Shown: one piece after another, positions 33,542 through 42,961 of the stretch
Position numbering within the stretch: the first letter of the stretch is position 1
How the letters are laid out: each line of letters opens with the position of its first letter
DNA from: Paracoccaceae bacterium
Lineage (GTDB): Bacteria; Pseudomonadota; Alphaproteobacteria; Rhodobacterales; Rhodobacteraceae
Length of the DNA: 64,000 nt
NCBI GenBank assembly: GCA_022843025.1
Contig: JALHOL010000001.1
Location: 310,001-374,000 of the forward strand
Direction of reading: 5' to 3'
Notes under the pieces: generated by a model
The model's input: only the letters and a program-made list of their open reading frames with translations
What the model was told of the DNA's origin: nothing
The model's database searches: none
Made by a program: the position numbers and the translations under genes

Positions 33542-34245
33542 GCGCATGGAAGGCCAAGCGGTTCTGGACCAAGGCCGAGGCTGAACCTTGCGAGGGCGGC
33601 TTTACCGTGCGGCTGGATGGCCGCCCGGTGAAGACGCCGGCCAAGGCGGCGCTTGTGGTTCCGACACAGGCCATGGCGCAGGCGATTGCGGCAGAATGGG
33701 ATGCGCAGAGCGGCGAGGTGAAGCCCGCCACGATGCCGGTGACGCGGGCGGCCAATTCCGCCATCGACAAGATCACCGCGCAGCGCGACGAGGTGGTGGA
33801 GATTATCGCGGCCTATGGCCAGTCTGATCTGCTGTGCTACCGCGCGGTGGCGCCTGCGGCCTTGATCGCACGGCAGGCGGCGGGGTGGGACCCGGTGCTG
33901 GACTGGGCCGAGGCGGCATTGGGCGCGCGGCTGGTGGTGACGGCGGGGGTGGTCCATGTGGCGCAACCGTCTGACGCGCTGGCGCGGCTGACGGCGCGGG
34001 TGGCGGGGATGACAGAGTTCCAGCTTGCGGGCTTGCATGACCTGGTGGCGATCTCGGGATCGCTGGTGCTGGCGCTGGCGGTGACGGAGGGGCGGTTGGG
34101 CGATGACGAGGCCTGGGCGTTGTCGCGGATCGATGAAAGCTGGCAGATCGAGCAGTGGGGGGCCGATGAAGAGGCCGCCGAGTTGGAGGCCTTTCGCCGT
34201 GTCGCTTTCGGCGAGGCGAGTCGATTCTATGCATTGTGTGGATGA
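33538..34245 (+). CDS. ATP12-family F1-ATPase assembly chaperone
   Basis: A 235-residue soluble protein of the Atp12 family. In mitochondria this family binds the alpha subunit of F1-ATPase before assembly, and it is found in alphaproteobacteria as the bacterial counterpart. Recognisable pieces are FWTKAEAEPCEGGFTVRLDGRPVKTP (read in parts), VAAEWD-like IAAEWDAQ, PATMPVTRAANSAID and the C-terminal SWQIEQWGADEEAAE. It overlaps the pseudouridine synthase by four bases. It is followed by the aap leader. Confidence 0.9.
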   Translation: MSAWKAKRFWTKAEAEPCEGGFTVRLDGRPVKTPAKAALVVPTQAMAQAIAAEWDAQSGEVKPATMPVTRAANSAIDKITAQRDEVVEIIAAYGQSDLLCYRAVAPAALIARQAAGWDPVLDWAEAALGARLVVTAGVVHVAQPSDALARLTARVAGMTEFQLAGLHDLVAISGSLVLALAVTEGRLGDDEAWALSRIDESWQIEQWGADEEAAELEAFRRVAFGEASRFYALCG

Positions 34246-34494
34246 CAATGATGCCTGTTTTTCGTGCAAAAGCCGCGCGGCACGTACCTGTTCAGTAGCA
34301 AATCATTGATCGTGCAGGGAATTTCGTTTCTTGGCGGGTAGTGCTTGACCTTTCAAACCGCTTCGGAAGAAACTGTTAAACACTGGGAGAGGCTCACCTC
34401 CTATTGGTTCCGCCCTTGGGGCGCGAAGGTGCGCCACAGGGGACAAGATAACCGCTGCCCGGGAAATGGGCGGCATACTCAGGAAGAGGTAAGA

Positions 34495-35514
34495 ATGAAC
34501 AAATCCGTATTCCTCGGCGTCGTCGCGGCAACCACGATGGTTGCAGGCGTGGCGTCGGCACAAGCGACGCTGGAAGCGGTCAAGGCACGTGGCGAGCTGA
34601 TCTGCGGCTCGAACACCGGTCTGACCGGGTTCGGTGCGCCGGATGCGAGCGGCAACTGGGTCGGCTTTGACGTCGATCTGTGCCGCGCCGTGGCTGCCGC
34701 GATCTTTGGCGATGCGACCAAGGTGAAGTTCGTCCCCACCACGGGCGAAACCCGCTTTACGGCGCTGCAATCGGGCGAAGTGGACCTGCTGGTCCGCAAC
34801 TCCACCTGGACCATGAGCCGTGACAGCGAGCTCGCGCTCGATTTCGTGGCGGTGAACTACTATGACGGCCAGGGCTTCATGGTGAAGAAAGAGCTGGGCG
34901 TGTCTTCGGCCAAGGAGCTGGATGGCGCGACGGTTTGCATCCAGACCGGCACCACGACCGAACTGAACCTTGCCGACTTCTTCAAGCAAAACAACATCAG
35001 CTATCAGCCGGTGACCGTGGCCGACGATTCGGAAGCCCAGCGCCAGTATGTCGCCGGTGCCTGTGACACCTACACGACGGATGCTTCGGGTCTGGCTGCA
35101 AGCCGCGCGACGCTGCCGGATGCGGAAAACCACATCATCCTGCCGGAGATCATCTCGAAAGAGCCGCTCGGCCCGGTCGTGCGTCATGGCGACAGCAACT
35201 GGGGCGACATCGTCCGCTGGACCTATTACGCGCTGCTGATCGCCGAAGAAAAGGGCATCACCAAAGCCAACGTCGGCGAGTTCGCGAACACCACCGCGGA
35301 TGAAGAAGCCAAGCGTCTGCTGGGCGTGTCCGGTGACATGGGCGTGAAGATCGGGCTGGACAATGCCGCGTTCAAGAACGCGATCGCAGCGGTCGGCAAC
35401 TATGGCGAAATCTTTGCCGCCAACATCGGCGAAGGCACCGCGATCAACCTGGCGCGCGGTCTGAACGCGCTGTGGACGCAGGGCGGCCTGCAGTACGCAC
35501 CGCCGTTCCGTTGA
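34495..35514 (+). CDS. aapJ: General L-amino-acid ABC transporter, periplasmic binding protein AapJ
   Basis: A 339-residue solute-binding protein (SBP_bac_3 family) with a signal peptide (MNKSVFLGVVAATTMVAGVASA). The mature protein begins QATLEAVKARGELICGSNTGL and contains GFDVDLCRAVAAAIFGD, the pattern of AapJ/BztA proteins. It binds a broad range of L-amino acids for import. The ATG at 34495 has SD GGAAGAGG. A 249-base leader lies upstream in which I see no confident promoter. A strong hairpin follows the gene. Confidence 0.94.
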   Translation: MNKSVFLGVVAATTMVAGVASAQATLEAVKARGELICGSNTGLTGFGAPDASGNWVGFDVDLCRAVAAAIFGDATKVKFVPTTGETRFTALQSGEVDLLVRNSTWTMSRDSELALDFVAVNYYDGQGFMVKKELGVSSAKELDGATVCIQTGTTTELNLADFFKQNNISYQPVTVADDSEAQRQYVAGACDTYTTDASGLAASRATLPDAENHIILPEIISKEPLGPVVRHGDSNWGDIVRWTYYALLIAEEKGITKANVGEFANTTADEEAKRLLGVSGDMGVKIGLDNAAFKNAIAAVGNYGEIFAANIGEGTAINLARGLNALWTQGGLQYAPPFR

Positions 35515-35527
35515 TCTGATACTGACC

Positions 35528-35551
35528 GGGGGCGCCCTTGTGGGCGCCCCC
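35528..35551 (+). repeat. Strong hairpin between aapJ and aapQ
   Basis: A perfect ten-base stem GGGGGCGCCC-ttgt-GGGCGCCCCC without a T-run. Placed after the binding-protein gene, it probably stabilises the aapJ mRNA so that more binding protein than permease is made, as known for other ABC operons. Confidence 0.75.
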
Positions 35552-35652
35552 GGCCCAATTCGGGCCTGACGACGGCAACCGAAGGAACACCCGGAATACC
35601 GGGGTTCACGTCAAGACGCGCGCGGCGGGCGTGCGAACACAGGGGAAATCAC

Positions 35653-36930
35653 ATGGCTGTGGCCAGCGACGTGCCGAAAGAGTCCTTTCGGCTCTCAATG
35701 CTCATCTATGATACGCGGTATCGGTCGATCACCATTCAGCTCTTTGTGCTGCTGCTGTTTGCGCTGTTTCTGGCCTGGCTTTTGAACAATACGGCCGTGA
35801 ACCTGGCGACGCGGGGCAAGGAGTTCAACTTCGGCTTCCTGTGGCAGCGGGCAGGCTATGACATCGGGCAGCAACTGATCCCCTATACCAATGACAGCAC
35901 GCATTTCCGGGCGCTGTTGGTGGGTTTGATCAACACGCTGGTCGTGGCGATTCTGGGCTGCGTGCTGGCGACCGTGATCGGCGTGGTTGTCGGTGTTTTG
36001 CGGTTGTCGAAGAACTGGCTCGTGAGCCGGTTGATGACGGTCTACGTGGAGATGTTCCGCAATGTGCCGCTGCTTCTCTGGATCCTGCTGTCTTATGTGA
36101 TCCTGTCGGAAACGACGCCGCAGCCGCGGGATTTCCGGGTGACGGATGAGATGACAGCAGCGGGAGAGGCCCCGGCGGCATCCATGATGCTGTGGGATAC
36201 CGTGGCGGTGACGAACCGTGGCACCAATATCCCGTCGCCGCTGTTTGATCGCGGGCTGGGCAGCGCGGATATCGGGTTCATGACGCTGAACCTTACGACG
36301 CTGGCCTATCTTGTGGTGATCTTTGGGTCGATCTGGGTGAACCACCGTATCCTTTCCGCCGCGCGCGCGCAGCAGGAGGCGACGGGGGATCGGCCGGTCA
36401 CCTGGTGGAAATCGGTGCTGGTGTTGCTTGGCCCGGTGATCGCGCTGAGCGTTGCGCTGGGCCTGCATCTGGAAGTGCCGGAGTTGAAGGGGTTCAACTT
36501 TGCCGGCGGCATTCTGGTGGCCCATTCCTTTACCGCGCTGGTGATCGCGCTGGCGCTGTATACGGCGGCGTTCATTGCGGAAATCGTGCGGTCGGGGATT
36601 CTGGCCATTTCGCGCGGGCAATCGGAGGCGGCGTTCGCGCTGGGCCTGCGGCCGGGGCGGACGATGAACCTGATCATCCTGCCGCAGGCGCTGCGGGTGA
36701 TCATTCCGCCGCTGATCAGCCAGTATCTGAACCTGACGAAGAACACTTCGCTGGGGATCGCCGTGTCCTATCTGGACCTGCGCGGCACGCTGGGGGGGAT
36801 CACGCTGAACCAGACCGGGCGCGAGCTGGAATGCATGCTGCTGATGATGCTGATCTATCTGACCATCAGTCTGATCATTTCGGCGCTGATGAACCTGTAT
36901 AACACCTCTGTCCAGATCAAGGCGCGCTGA
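35653..36930 (+). CDS. aapQ: General L-amino-acid ABC transporter permease AapQ
   Basis: A 425-residue inner-membrane permease, longer than most His/Glu-type permeases because of an extra segment after the first helices, as in AapQ/BztB. It has several transmembrane helices and the permease (EAA) loop AISRGQSEAAFALGLRPGRTMNLIILPQALRVIIPP (read in parts), which docks the ATPase. It lies 138 bases after aapJ and ends one base before aapM. With AapM it forms the membrane pore. Confidence 0.94.
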   Translation: MAVASDVPKESFRLSMLIYDTRYRSITIQLFVLLLFALFLAWLLNNTAVNLATRGKEFNFGFLWQRAGYDIGQQLIPYTNDSTHFRALLVGLINTLVVAILGCVLATVIGVVVGVLRLSKNWLVSRLMTVYVEMFRNVPLLLWILLSYVILSETTPQPRDFRVTDEMTAAGEAPAASMMLWDTVAVTNRGTNIPSPLFDRGLGSADIGFMTLNLTTLAYLVVIFGSIWVNHRILSAARAQQEATGDRPVTWWKSVLVLLGPVIALSVALGLHLEVPELKGFNFAGGILVAHSFTALVIALALYTAAFIAEIVRSGILAISRGQSEAAFALGLRPGRTMNLIILPQALRVIIPPLISQYLNLTKNTSLGIAVSYLDLRGTLGGITLNQTGRELECMLLMMLIYLTISLIISALMNLYNTSVQIKAR

Positions 36931-36931
36931 C

Positions 36932-38377
36932 ATGGCATCAGAATTGAGTTTTGTGCGGGATCAGATGCTGCCGCCTTCGGCACCGCCGGTGCGTGAAGCG
37001 GGGGCGGTGAAGTGGCTGCGCGAGAACCTGTTTTCCGGCCCGTTCAATACGGGGCTGACGATTCTGGGGATCGTGGTGATCTATATGATCATCTCGGCAT
37101 CGCTGCCGTGGTGGCTGAATTCGGTGTGGAATGCCGCGTCGTTGGCGGAATGCCGTGACATCGTGACGGCGAGCGCCGGGGAAGGCGCGACCGGGGCCTG
37201 CTGGGCCATGATCCGCGAGCGGTGGCATCAGTTCATCTTTGGCTTCTACCCGCCGGATCAGTACTGGCGGCCGGTGCTGGCCTTTGGTCTGCTGGTGGCG
37301 GCGTTGTCGCCGGTGCTGTTTGCCGGGCAGAAGAAGAACCTGTCGATCATCCTTGGCGTCGTCGGGGTGTTCCTCGTGGTGACGCTGGGGCTGGCCGGTG
37401 CGCCGGTGGGTGCATGGATCGCCGCGCTGGCGCTGGTGGGCGGGATGCTGGCGATTGCGCAGGTGCAGCCGAGCAAGCTGTTGTGGTTCACCGCACTGTT
37501 TCCGGCGCTGTGCTTCTGGCTGCTGTGGGGCGGGTCGGTATGGGTGCCCATCGTGGCGCTGCTGGGCTTTGTCGTGATGGGCGTGGCCTATATGGCGCTG
37601 GTGGCGCGGCTGGGGCCGACGGCATCGGCGCTGATTGGGGTGTTCCTTGCGCTGCTGTGGTGGATGTTCATTGACGTGCCGCTGACGCAGGCCATCAACG
37701 GGATGATGCCCTGGGGATTGGTGTCCGTGAATTCGGACCAGTTCGGGGGCTTTTTGCTGGCGATCACCATCGGGGTGACGGCGATCACTTTCTCGCTTCC
37801 CATCGGGATCCTGCTGGCGCTTGGACGGCAATCGGACATGCTGATCGTGAAGACGCTGTGCGTTGGGTTCATCGAATTCATCCGGGGCGTGCCGCTGATC
37901 ACGCTGCTGTTCACGGCGTCGCTGCTGCTGCAATACTTCCTGCCGCCGAACACCAACTTTGACATCATCCTGCGGGTGATCATTCTGGTGACGCTGTTCG
38001 CCGCGGCCTATCTGGCCGAGGTGATCCGTGGCGGTCTGGCCGCGCTGCCCAGCGGGCAGTATGAGGCGGCGGATGCGCTGGGGCTGGATTACTGGCGCGC
38101 GCAGCGCCTGATCATCCTGCCGCAGGCGTTGAAAATCTCGATCCCGTCTATCGTTTCCACATTCATCGGTCTGTTCAAGGACACAACGCTGGTGGCGTTT
38201 GTGGGCCTGATGGACCCGCTGAAGGGGGTGACGCAAATCGTTCGTGCCGACATCAACTGGAAGGGCATCTACTGGGAGCCCTACATCTTTGTCGGCGCCA
38301 TCTTCTTTGTCATCTGCTTTGGCATGTCGCGCTATTCGATGCATCTCGAGCGCAAGCTGAAGACCGATCACCGTTAA
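36932..38377 (+). CDS. aapM: General L-amino-acid ABC transporter permease AapM
   Basis: A 481-residue inner-membrane permease pairing with AapQ. The C-terminal half holds the BPD_transp_1 domain and the EAA loop ALPSGQYEAADALGLDYWRAQRLIILPQALKISIP (read in parts). The N-terminal half is an extended multi-helix region seen in AapM/BztC proteins. It begins one base after the aapQ stop and is followed by aapP after ten bases. Confidence 0.94.
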   Translation: MASELSFVRDQMLPPSAPPVREAGAVKWLRENLFSGPFNTGLTILGIVVIYMIISASLPWWLNSVWNAASLAECRDIVTASAGEGATGACWAMIRERWHQFIFGFYPPDQYWRPVLAFGLLVAALSPVLFAGQKKNLSIILGVVGVFLVVTLGLAGAPVGAWIAALALVGGMLAIAQVQPSKLLWFTALFPALCFWLLWGGSVWVPIVALLGFVVMGVAYMALVARLGPTASALIGVFLALLWWMFIDVPLTQAINGMMPWGLVSVNSDQFGGFLLAITIGVTAITFSLPIGILLALGRQSDMLIVKTLCVGFIEFIRGVPLITLLFTASLLLQYFLPPNTNFDIILRVIILVTLFAAAYLAEVIRGGLAALPSGQYEAADALGLDYWRAQRLIILPQALKISIPSIVSTFIGLFKDTTLVAFVGLMDPLKGVTQIVRADINWKGIYWEPYIFVGAIFFVICFGMSRYSMHLERKLKTDHR

Positions 38378-38387
38378 GGATTGACCC

Positions 38388-39167
38388 ATGTCTGAACAGG
38401 CCATTGACCGATCAAAGATGACGATCTCGGATGAGGTTGCCATCCGGATTGCCAGCATGAACAAGTGGTACGGGACGTTCCACGTGCTGCGCGACATCAA
38501 CATGACCGTGCAGCGCGGCGAGCGGATCGTGATCTGCGGACCGTCGGGTTCGGGGAAATCGACCCTGATCCGCTGCATCAACCGGCTGGAAGAGCACCAG
38601 CAGGGGCAGATTGTGGTGGATGGGACGGAGCTGACCAACGACCTGAAGAATATCGACAAGGTTCGGTCCGAGGTCGGGATGGTGTTCCAGCATTTCAACC
38701 TGTTCCCGCATCTGACGATTCTGGAAAACTGCACGCTGGCCCCGATCTGGGTGCGCAAGGTGCCGAAGAAGGAAGCCGAAGAAACCGCGATGCATTTCCT
38801 GCGCAAGGTGAAGATCCCCGAGCAGGCGAACAAGTATCCGGGGCAATTGTCGGGCGGGCAGCAGCAGCGGGTGGCCATCGCGCGGTCGCTGTGCATGAAG
38901 CCGCGGATCATGCTGTTTGACGAACCGACCAGCGCGCTTGATCCGGAGATGATCAAGGAAGTGCTGGATACCATGATCGAGCTGGCCGAAGAGGGGATGA
39001 CCATGCTCTGCGTGACCCACGAAATGGGCTTTGCGCAGGCGGTGGCGAACCGGGTGATCTTTATGGATCAGGGCCAGATTGTAGAGCAGAACGAACCCAA
39101 GGAGTTCTTCAACAACCCCAAGAGCGACCGGACGAAGCTGTTCCTGTCGCAGATCCTGGGCCACTGA
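38388..39167 (+). CDS. aapP: General L-amino-acid ABC transporter ATPase AapP
   Basis: A 259-residue ATPase of the polar amino acid ABC family. Walker A is GPSGSGKST, the signature is [15 protein letters not shown] and Walker B is [12 protein letters not shown], followed by the switch histidine in CVTHEMGFA. It powers uptake through AapQM. It is the last gene of aapJQMP and is followed by an intrinsic terminator 23 bases on. Confidence 0.96.
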   Translation: MSEQAIDRSKMTISDEVAIRIASMNKWYGTFHVLRDINMTVQRGERIVICGPSGSGKSTLIRCINRLEEHQQGQIVVDGTELTNDLKNIDKVRSEVGMVFQHFNLFPHLTILENCTLAPIWVRKVPKKEAEETAMHFLRKVKIPEQANKYPGQLSGGQQQRVAIARSLCMKPRIMLFDEPTSALDPEMIKEVLDTMIELAEEGMTMLCVTHEMGFAQAVANRVIFMDQGQIVEQNEPKEFFNNPKSDRTKLFLSQILGH

Positions 39168-39190
39168 AGGGCAGAGCGCGGAATGCGAAA

Positions 39191-39216
39191 GGGGGTGCCG
39201 GTTGGCACCCCCTTTT
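39191..39216 (+). terminator. Rho-independent terminator after aapP
   Basis: A perfect nine-base stem GGGGGTGCC-ggtt-GGCACCCCC followed by TTTT. It ends the aap operon and faces the 3' end of the reverse-strand phosphatase gene. Confidence 0.9.
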
Positions 39217-39262
39217 GGTTTGGCGGGACGCGTGGTTCGCGCAAGGGATGGTTAAACGATCG

Positions 39263-39766
39263 TCAGGCGACGATTTCGCTGGGGATGATGAAATCATCCA
39301 CCACACCCGTGCCGAAGGTGACATCGGCCCAGTTCGCGACATTGAAATCCGCCACCAGCGTGGCCCCGGTGGGGTAGCGGCTGAATTCCGGGTTGCTGGG
39401 GGATTGCGCCACCAGACGGGCGGCAAATTCTGCGATGCCGGGGTTGTGGCCGATCATCATCACGCAATCGCCCTTGGCATGACGCAGGACGGCCAGCATC
39501 ACATCGGGGCCGGCGTGATAGAGCGCGGGTTTCAGTTCCAGCACCGGCGTGCCGGGCAGGGCGGGGGCGATCCCGCTCCAGGTCTTGCGGGTGCGCAGCG
39601 CATCGGAACAGAGCACCTCATCCGGGACATAGCCGCGCGAGGCGAGCCATTGGCCCAGATCGGCGGCGGCGGCCTTGCCGCGTTCGTTGAGCGGGCGGTC
39701 GTGATCCGGGGTGAGTGGATCATCCCAGCTGGATTTCGCGTGGCGTGTCAGGATCAGCCGCTTCAT
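39263..39766 (-). CDS. SixA-like histidine phosphatase
   Basis: A 167-residue member of the histidine phosphatase superfamily. The phosphohistidine loop is LILTRHAKSSWDD at the N-terminus (residues 4-16), and the second catalytic histidine lies in MIGHNPGI. SixA proteins remove phosphate from phosphohistidines of phosphorelay or PTS proteins; the substrate here is unknown. The ATG (39766) overlaps the stop of the ferredoxin-like gene. An in-frame upstream extension is rejected because it lies inside that gene. Confidence 0.85.
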   Translation of the reverse strand: MKRLILTRHAKSSWDDPLTPDHDRPLNERGKAAAADLGQWLASRGYVPDEVLCSDALRTRKTWSGIAPALPGTPVLELKPALYHAGPDVMLAVLRHAKGDCVMMIGHNPGIAEFAARLVAQSPSNPEFSRYPTGATLVADFNVANWADVTFGTGVVDDFIIPSEIVA

Positions 39767-40425
39767 CGTGGTGTTTGCCCCCCGTGGAATCGGCGCATGT
39801 GATAGGCCGACTGTTCGGGAAGTCTTGCATAGCGTTGCGACAGGGGGCAAGCGCGGCGGACGATGCAGCCCGATTCCATGCAATCCGCGCCGGGGGCGGT
39901 GTCGAGGAAGGCGTGACAGGCGGGGACGTCATAGCCGTTGGCGGTGAGGGCCTGCGTTGGGCAGGCCGTCAGGCAGGGCTTGGCGCAGGTATCGCAGGGT
40001 TTTTCTGGTGGCGGGGGAAGGGCGAGGTGGTCTTTCAGGGCGAGCGCGCCCCGGAAGCTGACCATCAGGCCCTGGTCTGCGTGGACGAGCAGGCGAACCG
40101 GGCTGTCCCAAGTGCGGCCCGTGCGCAGCGCCCATTTGTAGAAGGGGTGGTAGGGCGGGCCACCAAAGGGAAACAGCGCCTTGGCCCCCAGATCGCAGGC
40201 GAGGCGGCCAATGGTGCGGCGCGACCAGCGGTCGACGGGATCGGGTTCGCCGTCCAGCCATTCGGGTTGCGCGGTGATGTGGGGCCAGAAGCCGGGTTCT
40301 GCCGGACCGAGGAGGAGAAGGGTCTGGGTGCCGGGCGGGGTGGCGTCGTCCGCGCCCGGATGGAAGCCGCCCAGCACGGTGAGGTGATGGGCGGCGAGGG
40401 CGGGTTGAAGATCGTCCAGCGTCAC
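39763..40425 (-). CDS. Ferredoxin-like iron-sulfur protein
   Basis: A 220-residue cytoplasmic protein. Near residues 144-160 there is a 4Fe-4S-type cluster motif [17 protein letters not shown], with further cysteines downstream ([18 protein letters not shown]) that could complete a second site. The N-terminal two thirds resembles the cobalamin-dependent epoxyqueuosine reductase (QueG) fold region only loosely and lacks its full length. The electron partner is unknown. It is coupled to argB upstream and the phosphatase downstream by ATGA overlaps. Confidence 0.75.
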   Translation of the reverse strand: MTLDDLQPALAAHHLTVLGGFHPGADDATPPGTQTLLLLGPAEPGFWPHITAQPEWLDGEPDPVDRWSRRTIGRLACDLGAKALFPFGGPPYHPFYKWALRTGRTWDSPVRLLVHADQGLMVSFRGALALKDHLALPPPPEKPCDTCAKPCLTACPTQALTANGYDVPACHAFLDTAPGADCMESGCIVRRACPLSQRYARLPEQSAYHMRRFHGGQTPR

Positions 40426-41321
40426 CGCTTTACGCGCGGTTTGACGCGGGGCTCGGTAGAGCGGATCTGCGACCCGGCGCCGTGATCGGTGAACAGTTCC
40501 ATCAGGCAGGCATTGGGGACGCGGCCATCGAGGATGGTCACGGCGCGGACGCCTTCGGCCAAAGCGGCCAGCGCGGTTTCCGTTTTGGGGATCATGCCGC
40601 CCGCGATCACGCCATCGGCTGTCATCTGGCGAACCTCTTCGGGGGTGATCTGGGTCATCACCTCGCCCGACGCGTTCTTGACGCCTGCGACATCGGTGAG
40701 CAGGAGCAGGCGGTCGGCCTTGAGCGCGCCGGCGATGGCCCCGGCGGCGGTGTCGCCGTTGACATTGAAGGTTTCATTATCGGCCATGCCGGTGGCGACG
40801 GGGGCCACGACGGGGATGATGCCTGCGTTATAGAGATCGCGCAGCACCTGCACGTTCATCTCAACAGGGCGGCCCACGAAGCCCAGTTCGGGATCGTCGG
40901 CCTCGCACACCATAAGATCGTCATCCTTGCCGGAAATGCCCACGGCGCGGCCGCCGGCATCCATGATGGCCTGAACGATACGCTTGTTCACCAGACCGGA
41001 CAGGATCATTTCCACCACCTGCACGGTGGCCTTGTCGGTGACCCGCTTGCCGCGCACGAAGTTGGACTTTATGCCAAGCTTATCAAGCATTTCATTGATC
41101 ATCGGGCCGCCGCCATGGACGACCACGGGGTTCACGCCAACCTGCCGCATCAGCACGACGTCGCGGGCGAATTCGGCCATGGCGGCATCGTCGCCCATGG
41201 CGTTGCCGCCGAATTTCACGACCACCACGGCATCGGCATAGCGTTGCAGATAGGGCAGGGCTTCGGACAGCATCTTGGCGGTGTTGGCGGCGTCGGACAT
41301 GGTGCTCGTTTGCAGTTTCAT
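40422..41321 (-). CDS. argB: Acetylglutamate kinase
   Basis: A 299-residue amino-acid kinase phosphorylating N-acetyl-L-glutamate, the second step of arginine synthesis. Conserved parts are [12 protein letters not shown] at the phosphate-binding start, [14 protein letters not shown], and [18 protein letters not shown] near the C-terminus. The ATG at 41321 ([18 protein letters not shown]) has a G-rich SD. An ATG at 41300 would shorten it by seven residues. It is the first gene of a three-gene reverse-strand unit and diverges from the SDR gene. Confidence 0.95.
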   Translation of the reverse strand: MKLQTSTMSDAANTAKMLSEALPYLQRYADAVVVVKFGGNAMGDDAAMAEFARDVVLMRQVGVNPVVVHGGGPMINEMLDKLGIKSNFVRGKRVTDKATVQVVEMILSGLVNKRIVQAIMDAGGRAVGISGKDDDLMVCEADDPELGFVGRPVEMNVQVLRDLYNAGIIPVVAPVATGMADNETFNVNGDTAAGAIAGALKADRLLLLTDVAGVKNASGEVMTQITPEEVRQMTADGVIAGGMIPKTETALAALAEGVRAVTILDGRVPNACLMELFTDHGAGSQIRSTEPRVKPRVKR

Positions 41322-41438
41322 GGGGCCCCCCGGATCAGGTTGCGTCTTGGTAATGCGTGATGCCGCGCCTGCCAAGCGGCAATGGCTTTCCGCCGACAAA
41401 GCGGCGAAGATGGGCGGAAGAGACAGGTGGTGAATCGG

Positions 41439-42170
41439 ATGGCAGAGCAAAAAACCCTCGTGTTGACAGGGGCTTCGCGTGGGATCGGGCATGCGACGGT
41501 GAAACGGTTTTCGGCTGAAGGGTGGCGGGTGCTGACCTGTTCGCGCCATCCGTTCGATGAGCGCTGCCCCTGGCCGGGGGGCGAGGAGAACCATATCCAG
41601 ATTGATCTGGCCAGCCCCGACAAGACCATCGCCGCCATCGAGACAATAAAAGCCAAGATAAACGGGCGGTTAGATGCGCTGGTGAACAATGCGGGGATCA
41701 GCCCGAAAGGCGAAGGGGGCAAGCGCCTTAACACTTTGGAAACCGATCTGCGGACCTGGGGGCAGGTGTTCCATGTGAACTTTTTCGCGTCGATCGTGCT
41801 GGCGCGGGGGTTGCAGGCGGAACTGTCGGCGGCGCGGGGGTGTGTGGTGAATGTCACCTCTATCGCGGGGAGCCGGGTGCACCCTTTTGCCGGGGCGGCC
41901 TATTCCACATCCAAGGCGGCGCTGGCGGCGTTGACGCGGGAAATGGCCCATGATTTCGGGCCGTTAGGGGTGCGGGTCAATGCCATTGCGCCCGGCGAGA
42001 TCGAGACGGCGATCCTGTCGCCGGGAACGGACAAGATCGTGGAGCAGTTGCCGATGCAGCGGCTGGGCCAGCCGCGCGAAGTGGCGGATGCGATCTGGTT
42101 TCTGTGTTCGGACCAGTCGTCCTATATCTCGGGCGCGGAGATACAGGTGAACGGCGCGCAGCATGTGTGA
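41439..42170 (+). CDS. SDR-family oxidoreductase
   Basis: A 243-residue short-chain dehydrogenase/reductase. The cofactor motif is TGASRGIG (residues 9-16), followed by NNAG, the catalytic serine in VTSIAGS and the active-site YSTSK. The C-terminus ends with [14 protein letters not shown], typical of classical SDRs such as FabG-like enzymes. The substrate is unknown. The ATG at 41439 has SD AGGTGG (41424-41429). A copy of the 12-bp tandem repeat starts five bases after its stop. Confidence 0.88.
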   Translation: MAEQKTLVLTGASRGIGHATVKRFSAEGWRVLTCSRHPFDERCPWPGGEENHIQIDLASPDKTIAAIETIKAKINGRLDALVNNAGISPKGEGGKRLNTLETDLRTWGQVFHVNFFASIVLARGLQAELSAARGCVVNVTSIAGSRVHPFAGAAYSTSKAALAALTREMAHDFGPLGVRVNAIAPGEIETAILSPGTDKIVEQLPMQRLGQPREVADAIWFLCSDQSSYISGAEIQVNGAQHV

Positions 42171-42175
42171 GGGCT

Positions 42176-42263
42176 GTGCAGCCGCCGGTGCAGATGGCGG
42201 TGCAGACGGGCGTGCATACAAATTCGGGCAGAGTCGCGTGGGCGAAACTGGTTAACGGTGCGC
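42176..42263 (+). repeat. Dispersed repeat, copy 2: four 12-bp tandem units plus a conserved 40-bp flank
   Basis: Units start at 42176, 42188, 42200 and 42212 (GTGCAGCCGCCG, GTGCAGATGGCG, GTGCAGACGGGC, GTGCATACAAAT). The flank ends TTAACGGTGCGC, as in copy 1 (31840-31927). It lies between the convergent SDR and yihA genes. Confidence 0.7.
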
Positions 42264-42307
42264 GGGTGGGGAGGTGACATGCACCCCGGCCCGCCCCCTT
42301 GCAGCGG

Positions 42308-42961
42308 TCACTCCAACGTGGCGATGATGGCGCGGAGGGTTTCGATGCCGTCGCCCTTTTCCGACGAGGTGACCACCAGTTCCGGATAAGCGGCGGGGTG
42401 TTTGGCCAGCGCGGCCTTGACCTGCGCGATAGAGGCCTCGCGCGTTTCCGCATTCACCTTGTCGGCCTTGGTCAGCACGCATTGGAAGGTGACGGCGGAG
42501 CGGTCGAGGAGGGTGAGAATCTCTTCATCCACCGCTTTGACCCCGTGGCGGGTGTCGATCAGCACGAAGGCGCGGCGCAGGGTCTGGCGGCCTGCGAGAT
42601 AGGCCTTCAAGAGTTCCTGCCATTTGCGGACGACGGCGACCGGGGCTTCGGCATAGCCGTAACCGGGAAGGTCGGTCATGTAGCGGTTTTCGCCCAAGGC
42701 GAAGTAGTTGATTTCTTGCGTGCGGCCCGGTGTGTTGGAGGCGCGGGCGAGGGTTTTGCGGCCTGTCAGGGCGTTGATCAGGCTGGATTTGCCGACGTTG
42801 GAGCGGCCGGCGAAGCAGACCTCAAGCCGGTCAGCCGGGGGCAGGCCGGACATGGCGACCACGCCTTTGACGAAGGTGACGGGGCCTGCGAAGAGCAGGC
42901 GGCCCGCTTCGCGCGCCTCATCCGATGCGTCGGGGGCGAGGGAGAATTGCAGGCCGGTCAT
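42308..42961 (-). CDS. yihA: Ribosome biogenesis GTPase YihA/YsxC (EngB)
   Basis: A 217-residue small GTPase needed for 50S maturation and, in many bacteria, for normal division. G1 is GRSNVGKSS, switch NTPGRTQ, G3 DLPGYG and G4 TKAD, all intact. The start at 42961 (MTGLQFSLAPD) forms an ATGA overlap with the MOSC gene stop. An ATG four codons earlier would lie inside that gene. It follows yidC and the MOSC gene, matching the usual yidC-yihA neighbourhood. Confidence 0.95.
   Translation of the reverse strand: MTGLQFSLAPDASDEAREAGRLLFAGPVTFVKGVVAMSGLPPADRLEVCFAGRSNVGKSSLINALTGRKTLARASNTPGRTQEINYFALGENRYMTDLPGYGYAEAPVAVVRKWQELLKAYLAGRQTLRRAFVLIDTRHGVKAVDEEILTLLDRSAVTFQCVLTKADKVNAETREASIAQVKAALAKHPAAYPELVVTSSEKGDGIETLRAIIATLE

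Noticed and set aside
34333..34344. Sigma-54-like GG...GC before aapJ
   Set aside because: The spacing between GG and GC is eight bases where ten are required, and the flanks do not fit.
34345..34373. TTGACC-17-AGAAAC as an aapJ promoter
   Set aside because: The -10 part is too poor to support, so the aap promoter is left uncalled.
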